Of a stretch of DNA of 64,000 bases, positions 48,291 to 56,731 are shown one piece after another. The DNA is taken from the NCBI GenBank assembly GCA_910577635.1, contig CAJTNR010000004.1, positions 1 through 64,000 of the forward strand, in the 5' to 3' direction. Position 1 is the first letter of the stretch; each line of letters opens with the position of its first letter. The notes under the pieces are model-generated. The model was not told the origin of the DNA. It did not search any database and saw only the letters and a program-made list of their open reading frames with translations. Source of the DNA: an uncultured Vampirovibrio sp. (GTDB taxonomy: Bacteria; Cyanobacteriota; Vampirovibrionia; Gastranaerophilales; Gastranaerophilaceae). A program made the position numbers and the translations under genes.

Positions 48291-49478
48291 TTATAAATTG
48301 CTAAGCAAATTATCTAAACGCTCCATTGCTTCTTTGGTTGCTTCATAAGAATTAAAAGAAGTTAATCTAAAGAATCCTTCGCCATTCTTTCCAAAACCGC
48401 ATCCAGGGGTTCCAACAACTGCGATATTGTATAAAAGACAGTTGAAAAATTCCCAGCTTTCCATATTGGAGGGACATTTTAACCAAATATAGGGAGAATT
48501 AATTCCGCCAGTAAACCAGATATTGTGTTTTTTTAAAGTATCAGCGATTATTGACGCATTTTTTTTGTAATAATCAATATTCTCCTTAATTTCTTCCTGA
48601 CCGGCTTCGCTAAAAACAGCTTCGGCTCCTTTTTGAATAATATATGAAACGCCATTAAACTTAGTTGTTTGTCTTCTAAGCCACATCTTATTAAGTTCTG
48701 TGTTATTGTAGTTAAGATCCAAAGGAACTATTGTATAGCCCAGACGTGTTCCTGTAAAACCGGCGGTTTTAGATAAAGAACAAAACTCAATCGCACAAGA
48801 CTTAGCGCCGTCAATTTCATAAATGCTTCTAGGTAAATCCTTGTCAGTTATAAAGCTTTCATAGGCAGCATCGAATAGAATTACCGCATTATTCTCCAAT
48901 GCCCAGTTAACCCAGGCTGTGAGCTGATCTTTATTATAAACTGCTCCTGTCGGATTGTTAGGAGAGCAGATATAGGCTATATCTGCTTTTAAATTTTTAT
49001 CAGGTACAGGAAGGAAGTTGTTATCCTTATTGGCTTCTAAAAAAACTATCTCTCTTCCATCCATTGTATTGGTATCAACATAAACAGGATAGACAGGGTC
49101 AGGAATCAAGACTTTGTTTTTTTTAGAAAAAATATCCAGAATATTTCCTAAATCAGATTTAGCTCCATCTGAAATAAAAATTTCCTGCGTTTTTAAGTTA
49201 ACTTTTCTATTCTGATAATACTTTTGAATTTTTTCCCTTAAAAAGCTATACCCCTGTTCAGGTCCATAGCCATGGAACCCTTCTTGAGTACCCATTTCAA
49301 CACAGGCTTTTTGCAGTGCTTCAACTACAGTTTTGCACAAAGGTCTTGTTACATCTCCTATTCCAAGGCGGATGATATCTTTCTCTGGATGTTCGTTTAT
49401 AAATTCAAAGACCTTTTTGCTGATTGTTGAAAACAAATAACTTGTTTCTAAATTTTTATAATTATTGTTAATTTCCAT
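48291..49478 (-). CDS. dapL: LL-diaminopimelate aminotransferase
   Basis: 395 residues. A class I/II PLP aminotransferase that converts tetrahydrodipicolinate to LL-diaminopimelate in one step, for lysine and peptidoglycan. DapL-type features: RLGIGDVTRPL near 37, FHGYGPEQGY near 68, DGAKSDLGN near 105, PDPVYPVYVDTN, SPNNPTGAVYNK and the PLP lysine in SLSKTAGFTGTRLGY. This pathway is typical of Cyanobacteria, Chlamydiae and related groups. Ribosome site AGAGGA. No other lysine gene is adjacent. Confidence 0.96.
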   Translation of the reverse strand: MEINNNYKNLETSYLFSTISKKVFEFINEHPEKDIIRLGIGDVTRPLCKTVVEALQKACVEMGTQEGFHGYGPEQGYSFLREKIQKYYQNRKVNLKTQEIFISDGAKSDLGNILDIFSKKNKVLIPDPVYPVYVDTNTMDGREIVFLEANKDNNFLPVPDKNLKADIAYICSPNNPTGAVYNKDQLTAWVNWALENNAVILFDAAYESFITDKDLPRSIYEIDGAKSCAIEFCSLSKTAGFTGTRLGYTIVPLDLNYNNTELNKMWLRRQTTKFNGVSYIIQKGAEAVFSEAGQEEIKENIDYYKKNASIIADTLKKHNIWFTGGINSPYIWLKCPSNMESWEFFNCLLYNIAVVGTPGCGFGKNGEGFFRLTSFNSYEATKEAMERLDNLLSNL

Positions 49479-49514
49479 AAAATCCTCTGTATTTAATAAG
49501 GATTCTATTATAAA

Positions 49515-51056
49515 TTAATTCAGCTCAACAGTCAATGTAATAGTTGCAGGTTTTGATAAAAACCCTTGAGCCGGAGGCTTCATAAACTTTAGAGTATCGG
49601 TTATTACTTTTTTAACCGAATTATCAATTAATCGAGACCCTGAGGATTGATTAATTTTAATTGAGTTGATATCTCCAAGATAGTTAATTGTAATATCAGC
49701 CTTAACCATTCTGTTTATTGGTGCATCATTAACCAAAAGAAGGTCGTTTTGAAGGTTTAATTTTATGTTTTTTCCTGTAAGCTGCAAAAATTTAGTATAG
49801 TTTTTATTCTTAACAATGCTTTCAGGCGCCTCCCAGGAGACTTTTGATACACCAGGAGTATAGACGGGCTTAGCTGAGATCGGCTGGTTGATAACAAATT
49901 CTTCAATTCCTCTTTGTTTAGGAATTAACTTAGCCTGATGGGAGGATTCAAAATCACTCTCAGTATAGTTAGTGTTCTCATCCTCAAGCTGGGCAATTTC
50001 GTGGTTCTGCTGAACAATCTCTTTAGTATCTTTAAGTGAAATTAAAGAAAAAGTCAAAAGAACAAAAAAGAGAATAACTGTTGTTATAATTGCTCTTGCA
50101 CCATTTGTATTAACAAGTGTTTTAATTGTTCCGATTTCAATTTTTGGAATATCCGTAAAAACTGATTCAATAAACTTTTTAATTTGCGCTCTTTTGCCCC
50201 TAAACTCAACATTAGCTGCGCTTTTTTCGAATGCTTCTGCAGCTTGTGATACATAGTTTTTATATTCCAATGTTTCTGGGGGCTCCTGTGCTGCTATAAC
50301 AGGATCAACAGCGCAAGGAGCAACAGGGACGCTTACTGGATTATTGTTCGGTTTTTGTCTTTTTTCACTAATTATATGAGGATACTTATTAACAGCATTT
50401 GCGGTTTTTTCAAACTCTAAAGTATCGATAAACCTTGCAAGACAAGCTTCACAGTTCATTATATGATTAATAAACTGTTTTTTATATTGAGACGATAGGT
50501 CCTTATCGATAAACTTGAGAAACAGACTCATACAGTCAACGTGGTTTCCTATAACAGGTTTTTTAGACAATGGATATTTAGTTAAACTTTTGAATTTTTC
50601 AAAACCAAAAACCAGATCTAATCTTGGATAATAATACTTAGAATCATTCTTTGATTGAGGAACGTTTTTACCTTCAACAAAACCAATAAGTTTTGCTTCT
50701 TTAATTCTTGTTCCAATTTGAACGATAAAATAAAAATCAGGCAAAATTCCCATTTCATCATGGATTTTAGGAATTTTTACTGTTTTTTCCTGATAGAGGG
50801 TAATAACATAAATTCTATAGCTATTGTAGGTAATATCGCTTATTCTAAACTCTTCATAGAGAATTGGAACTTTATAGATGCTTTTTTTAGTATCTGCTTT
50901 AATATTCTTTGAATAAAAATAATTAACAGCACAGTTAAGCCCCAGGACATCTATCAAGTATCTTTTTCTTTTTGCTGGATCATCTAATCTGGCACTTAGG
51001 AATCTGGCGTTTTTAGCTTGTTCTTCGTTGATTTGTGTAATTTGCGCTTTTTGCAT
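49515..51056 (-). CDS. DUF1822-like protein with zinc-finger, one TM and TonB-type C-terminal domain
   Basis: 513 residues from ATG at 51056 (GTG at 51068 also possible). Residues 1-175 resemble the cyanobacterial DUF1822 domain (KRYLIDVLGLNCAVNYFYSK, VQIGTRIKEAKLIGFVEG). Near 203-211 there is HIMNCEACL, an HxxxCxxC zinc motif as in anti-sigma factors. A transmembrane helix lies near 318-338. The periplasmic end (about 430-513) matches the TonB C-terminal fold (ITINYLGDINSIKINQSSGS, LTVELN). It may sense or transmit a signal across the membrane. The assignment of DUF1822 is from memory. Confidence 0.75.
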   Translation of the reverse strand: MQKAQITQINEEQAKNARFLSARLDDPAKRKRYLIDVLGLNCAVNYFYSKNIKADTKKSIYKVPILYEEFRISDITYNSYRIYVITLYQEKTVKIPKIHDEMGILPDFYFIVQIGTRIKEAKLIGFVEGKNVPQSKNDSKYYYPRLDLVFGFEKFKSLTKYPLSKKPVIGNHVDCMSLFLKFIDKDLSSQYKKQFINHIMNCEACLARFIDTLEFEKTANAVNKYPHIISEKRQKPNNNPVSVPVAPCAVDPVIAAQEPPETLEYKNYVSQAAEAFEKSAANVEFRGKRAQIKKFIESVFTDIPKIEIGTIKTLVNTNGARAIITTVILFFVLLTFSLISLKDTKEIVQQNHEIAQLEDENTNYTESDFESSHQAKLIPKQRGIEEFVINQPISAKPVYTPGVSKVSWEAPESIVKNKNYTKFLQLTGKNIKLNLQNDLLLVNDAPINRMVKADITINYLGDINSIKINQSSGSRLIDNSVKKVITDTLKFMKPPAQGFLSKPATITLTVELN

Positions 51057-51206
51057 TTTTATATACACTGCCCCATAGTCTTTATATTAATAATGTGACA
51101 CATAATCAGATATTTTTCAAAAGTTTTTTTAAATTTTCTATAGTTTTGTTTCATTTTCTTAATATTAATTGTTTTAGTTTAGTTTTTTTATAATACAATT
51201 ATTGGT

Positions 51207-53261
51207 ATGAAAAAAGATTTTTTATTGGAAATATTGGTTCAAGAGCTTCCCTATAAGTTCATCCCGAGCGCTATTTTGCAGCTAAAAAGCTCTTTTGAAA
51301 AACTATTCAAAGATTCTGGTTTGGATTATGGTGCAGTTGAAGTTTATGCAACTCCAAGAAGACTAGCTGTTCTGGTTAATAATTTATCCGAATCGCAACA
51401 AACTGTTACAAAAGATATTAAAGGTCCTGTTCTTTCTGCTGCAAAAACTCCGCAAGGAGATTACAGCCAGGCAGCAATCGGTTTTGCGAGGAAGAATAAT
51501 GTTGACACAAAAGATTTATACGAAAAAGACAACTATATATATGCAAAAGTTGAAATTAAAGGAAAAACCGCTCAAGATGTCCTTAAGGACAATGTTGAAA
51601 ATATTATCCTAAAACTTCAAGGACCCCACTTTATGCGCTGGGGCTATAATACGCAAAAATTTTCAAGACCAATTGAGAATATTGTTGCACTGTTGGATAA
51701 CGAAGTTATTGACCTATCAGTTTTTAATATTAAAGCAACAAACAAAACCCAGGGTCATAGATACTCTAAAAACCGCTATTTGACAATCGATGAGCCTCGA
51801 AACTACGTAGAAATTCTAAAAAAAGGCAATGTTTTTGTTAATCAGGAACAAAGAAGAAAAATTATTGTTGAATCAGCACAAAACCTGGCTTCAAAAAACA
51901 ATCTTACAATTGATTTATCCAATGTTGAGGAGTTGTTAGAAGAAATTACATATATTACCGAATATCCGGTTTGCGTGTTGTGTGAGTTTGATAAAAAATA
52001 CTTAAAAATCCCTTCAATTGTAACAACTACAGTAATGATTCAACACCAGAGGTATTTGCCCTTATGGGATGATAAAAACAACCTTTCGAATCATTTTATA
52101 ACAATAGCAAACTATGTTGGATCTGATTTTTCAAATATTCAAAGAGGAAATCAAAGAGTAATTACAGCTCGATTAGAAGATGCGGTATTTTTCTTTGAAG
52201 AAGATAATAAGACTAAACTAATTGATAAAATTGAAAACCTATCTGGAATGACTTTCCAAAAAGGCTTTGGAACTTTATTTGATAAAACCAATCGTTTGGC
52301 TGAATTAGCTCAATACATAAGCGGGGAGCTAAAAATCGAAGACAACACAGACGTTTTGCGCTGCGCTAAGCTTGCTAAGTGTGATTTATCAACAAAACTT
52401 GTTTTCGAATTTACCGAACTTCAAGGTTTTATAGGTGAAAATTATGCATTATTAGATGGAGAAAAAGAAACTGTTGCGCGCGGAGTTAAAGAACACTATT
52501 TCCCTCTTTGCGCTAATTCTGAACTACCCGCAGAAACAACAGGACAAATTGTTTCAATAGCCGATAAGATAGATACAATCTGCGCTTTGTTTTTATCAAC
52601 CAAAGACAACAAAAAGAAACGCCCTACAGGCTCTAATGACCCATTGGGTGCAAGAAGGGCTGCGATTGGGATTATAAGGACAATAATTGAAAAAAAACTT
52701 AATTTAGATTTAGATAAACTTATAAAATTCTCACTTGAGCTTCTATCTAAAGAATTCTCAATTAATGATATTCAAGAAGTTTATTTGGATATCAAAGAAT
52801 TCTTTACTCAAAGACTTGTGGTAATGTTTGAGAGTCAATTCAGCATTAATATTATCAATTCTGTTTTGTCTTATAATCCTTTAGTTAATCTTGAAGAATT
52901 TTTAAATAGAGCAAAAGTTGTCTTAGAATTCAATAATAATCCCTGCTATATTCCTATTAAAGAAAATGCTCTTAGAATTCAAAGGATACTAAAAAATTCA
53001 GCAAATAATGAAGTTAAAGAAAACTTATTTGTATTAAACGAGGAAAAAGAACTTTATAAAGCGATTGTTAATCACACGCAAACTCCTTCTAATTTGGCGC
53101 AATACATTGAATCTTTAAATCCTTTAAATAAATTTATTGTTGAATTTTTCGACAAAGTTTTAGTAATGGATAAAGACGAAGCCATTAAAACCAACAGGCT
53201 TTCTCTTCTCAATTTATTAAGAACAAAGTACAATGCAGTTTGTGATTTTGAAAAACTATAG
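51207..53261 (+). CDS. glyS: Glycyl-tRNA synthetase beta subunit
   Basis: 684 residues, standard for GlyS. Together with GlyQ (not in this window) it charges tRNA-Gly. Seen: the start FLLEILVQELPYKFIPSA, ATPRRLAVLVNNL near 50, KGFGTLFDKTNRLAEL near 352, LTKLVFEFTELQGFIGENYA-type core near 395-410, ADKIDTICALF and RPTGSNDPLGARRAAIGI (HD-like and catalytic support regions). A TATAAT box lies 12 bases before the ATG, so the leader is very short. Both tRNA-Gly genes lie 3 kb away. Confidence 0.97.
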   Translation: MKKDFLLEILVQELPYKFIPSAILQLKSSFEKLFKDSGLDYGAVEVYATPRRLAVLVNNLSESQQTVTKDIKGPVLSAAKTPQGDYSQAAIGFARKNNVDTKDLYEKDNYIYAKVEIKGKTAQDVLKDNVENIILKLQGPHFMRWGYNTQKFSRPIENIVALLDNEVIDLSVFNIKATNKTQGHRYSKNRYLTIDEPRNYVEILKKGNVFVNQEQRRKIIVESAQNLASKNNLTIDLSNVEELLEEITYITEYPVCVLCEFDKKYLKIPSIVTTTVMIQHQRYLPLWDDKNNLSNHFITIANYVGSDFSNIQRGNQRVITARLEDAVFFFEEDNKTKLIDKIENLSGMTFQKGFGTLFDKTNRLAELAQYISGELKIEDNTDVLRCAKLAKCDLSTKLVFEFTELQGFIGENYALLDGEKETVARGVKEHYFPLCANSELPAETTGQIVSIADKIDTICALFLSTKDNKKKRPTGSNDPLGARRAAIGIIRTIIEKKLNLDLDKLIKFSLELLSKEFSINDIQEVYLDIKEFFTQRLVVMFESQFSINIINSVLSYNPLVNLEEFLNRAKVVLEFNNNPCYIPIKENALRIQRILKNSANNEVKENLFVLNEEKELYKAIVNHTQTPSNLAQYIESLNPLNKFIVEFFDKVLVMDKDEAIKTNRLSLLNLLRTKYNAVCDFEKL

Positions 53262-53266
53262 TTCCA

Positions 53267-53974
53267 ATGGAAAAAATTACAGCAATAATTAAAACAAAAA
53301 ACGCTGATAAGACTTTGTGCAATATCTTAGAGTCAATAAAAACCATAGATGAAATTATTGCGCTTGATGATAATTCTACAGATGACACCATTGATATTCT
53401 AAAAGAATATAAAGCAAAAATTGTCTATTTTTCATATAACGAGCTTGATTATGCCTTAAACCAGGCTTTAGCAGATGCAATGGGGGATTGGATTCTAATT
53501 GTCGAACAAGACGAAATTATTCCTTCAAGTTTAATTGAAAAACTAAAAAACTATAGTTTAAACCCTAAAAAAAATAAATATTCAGTTCTTTTGAACCAAA
53601 AAGTTTTCTATTTGAATAAAGAATTAAGAGCAGCTGCTAATTGGACTTTAAGGTTTTTTAAGAAAGACTGTTGTACTTTTAGGGATAATAAAGCTGTAAT
53701 AAAAAAAGGAAAAAGTCTTAAAATTAAACCTTGCTTTTATAAGTATATCGACAATAATATTGTTAATAGATTGAATAACACCTTAAGTCAAAAAGCTCAG
53801 GCGGATTCTAGAGCTCCTAAGGTTTTTATTAATCCTGTTTTGAGTTTTTTCTATTACTATTTTTTTAAAAAGGCAATTCTTGATAAAAAACAAGGACTAA
53901 TCTTTGCTCTTGAAAAAGCTTTCAATAGCTTTATTCAAGAAGTTATACTGTTTGAAAAAAAGGAGGAAGAATGA
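53267..53974 (+). CDS. Family 2 glycosyltransferase (LPS core WaaE-like)
   Basis: 235 residues, GT-A fold. The nucleotide-sugar region has ITAIIKTKNADKTLCN, then ALDDNSTDDT (near 31-40) and VEQDEII (DxD-type acidic motif near 80), followed by a hydrophobic C-terminal half. The layout with an early INEIIxLDDNSTD and VEQDE fits enzymes that add a sugar to the LPS inner core, such as WaaE/KdtX. It starts five bases after glyS and shares four bases with the next gene. Confidence 0.87.
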   Translation: MEKITAIIKTKNADKTLCNILESIKTIDEIIALDDNSTDDTIDILKEYKAKIVYFSYNELDYALNQALADAMGDWILIVEQDEIIPSSLIEKLKNYSLNPKKNKYSVLLNQKVFYLNKELRAAANWTLRFFKKDCCTFRDNKAVIKKGKSLKIKPCFYKYIDNNIVNRLNNTLSQKAQADSRAPKVFINPVLSFFYYYFFKKAILDKKQGLIFALEKAFNSFIQEVILFEKKEEE

Positions 53975-54426
53975 TAGTTGATAAACTTATGAATGCTAAT
54001 CAATATTCTATGCTTAATGAAAACCTAAAAAAAGGCTTTGATTTTTTGCTTAATTCAAATTTAGAAAACCTGAAAGAAGGGAAACATACAATCCTAGGGG
54101 ATGATATTTTTGCTCTTGTTCAAACGCTTACAACTAAACAGGAAAGTGAAAAAAAGTGGGAAAAACACAAAAAATATATTGATATCCAATGCATTATAAA
54201 AGGGACTGAGCGCTTTGGATACGGCTTTTTGGAAGATTTTAAAAAAGTCATAGTTCCATATGATGATAAAAAAGATATTGAGTTTTTAGATGGTGATAAG
54301 TTTAATTTTTTGAATCTAAAAAAAGGTGAATTTGTAGTTTTTTACCCTGATGATATCCATGCTCCAATGCTTTCAGTTGAAGATGATATTGAAATTAAAA
54401 AAGTAATTGTTAAAGTTAGAATTTAA
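53971..54426 (+). CDS. YhcH/YjgK/YiaL family protein
   Basis: 151 residues, a single small beta-barrel (cupin-like) domain. Family markers: HKKYIDIQCIIKGTERFGYG near 66-85 and a late histidine segment FYPDDIHAPML near 127, which bind metal. The family (also DUF386, EbgC) is linked to sialic acid or galactoside handling; the exact reaction is not settled. Its ATG overlaps the glycosyltransferase stop, so it is co-translated. Confidence 0.88.
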   Translation: MIVDKLMNANQYSMLNENLKKGFDFLLNSNLENLKEGKHTILGDDIFALVQTLTTKQESEKKWEKHKKYIDIQCIIKGTERFGYGFLEDFKKVIVPYDDKKDIEFLDGDKFNFLNLKKGEFVVFYPDDIHAPMLSVEDDIEIKKVIVKVRI

Positions 54427-54469
54427 TTTATATTTCTTTACTTTAATTGATAATATCTAAATAAAAATA

Positions 54470-54475
54470 TATAAT
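54470..54475 (+). promoter_or_regulatory. -10 box directly before the GH57 gene (leaderless start)
   Basis: A perfect TATAAT ends six bases before the GTG at 54482, so the mRNA would begin at or near the start codon. No ribosome site is visible. Confidence 0.55.
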
Positions 54476-54481
54476 TAAATT

Positions 54482-56731
54482 GTGGGTATGAAAAAAAAAT
54501 TAAACATAGCTTTTATATGGCATTTTCATCAGCCTAACTATCAACCTGATTATGATAGCGATTTTCTGCTTCCCTGGGTAAGATTGCACGCTTCTAAAGA
54601 TTATCTTGATATGTTGAAGCGTATTGACAAATTTGAAAACTTAAAGCTTAATTTTAATTTTTCCCCTGTATTGTTAGGGGATTTGCAAAAATATGCAAGA
54701 GGGTATAAGGATATTCACCTTTGGCTTTTAATTAAAGAAATTAATGATCTTACTTTTCAGGATAAAATTTTCATTCTTAATAATTACTTTGATTTAAACT
54801 ATAAAAACATGGTGCTTAAAAGACCATACTTTACGGAACTCTATAACACAAGAGCAAATGCTAAAGCAATCAATACCCAGATGTTTACATCTCAGCAATA
54901 TGCTGATATAATGGCAAATTTTACACTCTGTTGGATAGATGAAAGTTTTAAGAATGACTATCCGGTTCTTGTTGAATTATTTGATAAACAAAAAGATTTT
55001 TCACTGGATGACAGAAAAAAAATATATGATATTCAGCTTGATATAATTAAAAGAATCCTTGTTGAGTATAAAAATTATCAGGACAAAAATAAAATCGAAG
55101 TTTCAATAAGTCCTTATTATCATCCTGTTCTTCCCTTGCTTCTTGATTTTAAGAATAAAGAAATTAAGAATTATGAAAATTTACCGCACAATTCTTTATA
55201 TATCAGCGATTCTAAAGAACAAATTGATCTTGCAGTTGATAAATACATTGAAATTTTTGGCAAAAAACCAAACGGAATCTGGCTATCCGAACAGTGTGTC
55301 TGTGCTAAGACTGCAGAATTAATTGCAAAAAAAGACTTTAATTGGACAGTTCTTGATGAAGGAATTCTATCGAAGAGCATAAAGAAAGAATTCATAAGGG
55401 ATTTTGAAGGCAATCTTGAGAATCCATTTGCTCTTAATACAAACTATAGAACAAAAACCAAGAATCCTATCAATATTTTATTTGCAGACTCATTCTTTTC
55501 TAATCTTCTCAATTTTGGATATGGCAATTATGATTACAGAATTGCTGCTAATGATATGTATGAAAAAATTAAAACAATTCAATCCAAACTTCAAAGTTCC
55601 CCCAGAGAAGATCATATTCTAACAATAGCTTTAGATGGCGAAAATTGCTGGGAGACATATCAGAATGATGGAAGTGATTTTTTAGATGCTCTTTATGGAT
55701 TAATTAATGCAGATGAAAGCTTGGAAACGGTTCTTGTTAATGAGTTTATAGAAAAAGCAAAGCCAGATATTCTTGAGAATCTAAAACCGGGTTCTTGGAT
55801 AAACAGAAACTTTGATTTATGGATAGGTGAATCCACTAAAAACATCGCCTGGCTCTATCTAACAAGCGTTACTAATGATTTTTTAAACTACAAAAAAGAA
55901 ATCCTTGAAAAAACAACCAATGCTAAAGAAAAAAAAGAAATAAAACGTTTGTTAGAACTTGCCCATAGGGAACTCTTGGTCTGTCAGGGGTCTGATTGGT
56001 ACTGGTGGTACGGAGAGCCTAATGAATCAAGAAGTGACGGCATATTTGATTTTCTATTCAGAACTCACTTAATGAATGTCTATCAATTCCTTGGTTTAGA
56101 TATTCCTCAATACTTAACTGTCCCTTTGGCTAATGCTACTACAAGACCGCTTAGAAATCCTATTTGTGAAATTAGTCCGAGTTTATCTTGTTATGATTCA
56201 AATAAAGAATGGGAAAACGCCGGTTTAATCTTTGTTCCTGACGGTCCTACCTCTAATATTAACAGATTAATTAAGAATATTTACTTTGGTTATGATAAAA
56301 AATACATTTATTATAGATTTGAACTCAATAAAAATTCGATTAAAATGCACTACAATCAAATCGAAAAACAGATTGCAATTTACTTCACAAGCGATAAATC
56401 AAGCTGTTTTTCACCTGTGCGCTTTGTAAGCAAAAACGAGAATGCAATTTATCCAATAATCAAGAATCAATTCTCAAGAGAGCTAAGGTTTGTTTTTGAT
56501 AATAAAAATGTTTCAAAGCTTTATTTAAACAAAGCCTGCCCCTGGGGCTTGTGGACAAGTTTGCAGGCAAAAAACTCAAAAATTGCATATAATGATGTAA
56601 TTGAACTCAAAGTTGCTTACAGTGATTTGAACTTCGAAAACAATGAATTCTCATTCTTTATAATTGATTTATCCAATGAATTAATAAACGAAGCTTACCC
56701 TCAAGATGCTTTAATTGATTTAAAGTACTAA
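54482..56731 (+). CDS. Glycoside hydrolase family 57
   Basis: 749 residues from GTG (ATG at 54488 is a close alternative). GH57 enzymes cut or move alpha-glucans (alpha-amylase, 4-alpha-glucanotransferase, branching). Motifs: FIWHFHQPNYQPD near 10 (family motif 1), GIWLSEQCV with the nucleophile Glu near 270 (motif 3), LDGENCWE with the acid/base Asp near 385 (motif 4) and the C-terminal helical and beta domains. No signal peptide, so it acts in the cytoplasm, probably on glycogen-type polymers. Its stop overlaps the convergent histidine kinase by four bases. Confidence 0.93.
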   Translation: MGMKKKLNIAFIWHFHQPNYQPDYDSDFLLPWVRLHASKDYLDMLKRIDKFENLKLNFNFSPVLLGDLQKYARGYKDIHLWLLIKEINDLTFQDKIFILNNYFDLNYKNMVLKRPYFTELYNTRANAKAINTQMFTSQQYADIMANFTLCWIDESFKNDYPVLVELFDKQKDFSLDDRKKIYDIQLDIIKRILVEYKNYQDKNKIEVSISPYYHPVLPLLLDFKNKEIKNYENLPHNSLYISDSKEQIDLAVDKYIEIFGKKPNGIWLSEQCVCAKTAELIAKKDFNWTVLDEGILSKSIKKEFIRDFEGNLENPFALNTNYRTKTKNPINILFADSFFSNLLNFGYGNYDYRIAANDMYEKIKTIQSKLQSSPREDHILTIALDGENCWETYQNDGSDFLDALYGLINADESLETVLVNEFIEKAKPDILENLKPGSWINRNFDLWIGESTKNIAWLYLTSVTNDFLNYKKEILEKTTNAKEKKEIKRLLELAHRELLVCQGSDWYWWYGEPNESRSDGIFDFLFRTHLMNVYQFLGLDIPQYLTVPLANATTRPLRNPICEISPSLSCYDSNKEWENAGLIFVPDGPTSNINRLIKNIYFGYDKKYIYYRFELNKNSIKMHYNQIEKQIAIYFTSDKSSCFSPVRFVSKNENAIYPIIKNQFSRELRFVFDNKNVSKLYLNKACPWGLWTSLQAKNSKIAYNDVIELKVAYSDLNFENNEFSFFIIDLSNELINEAYPQDALIDLKY

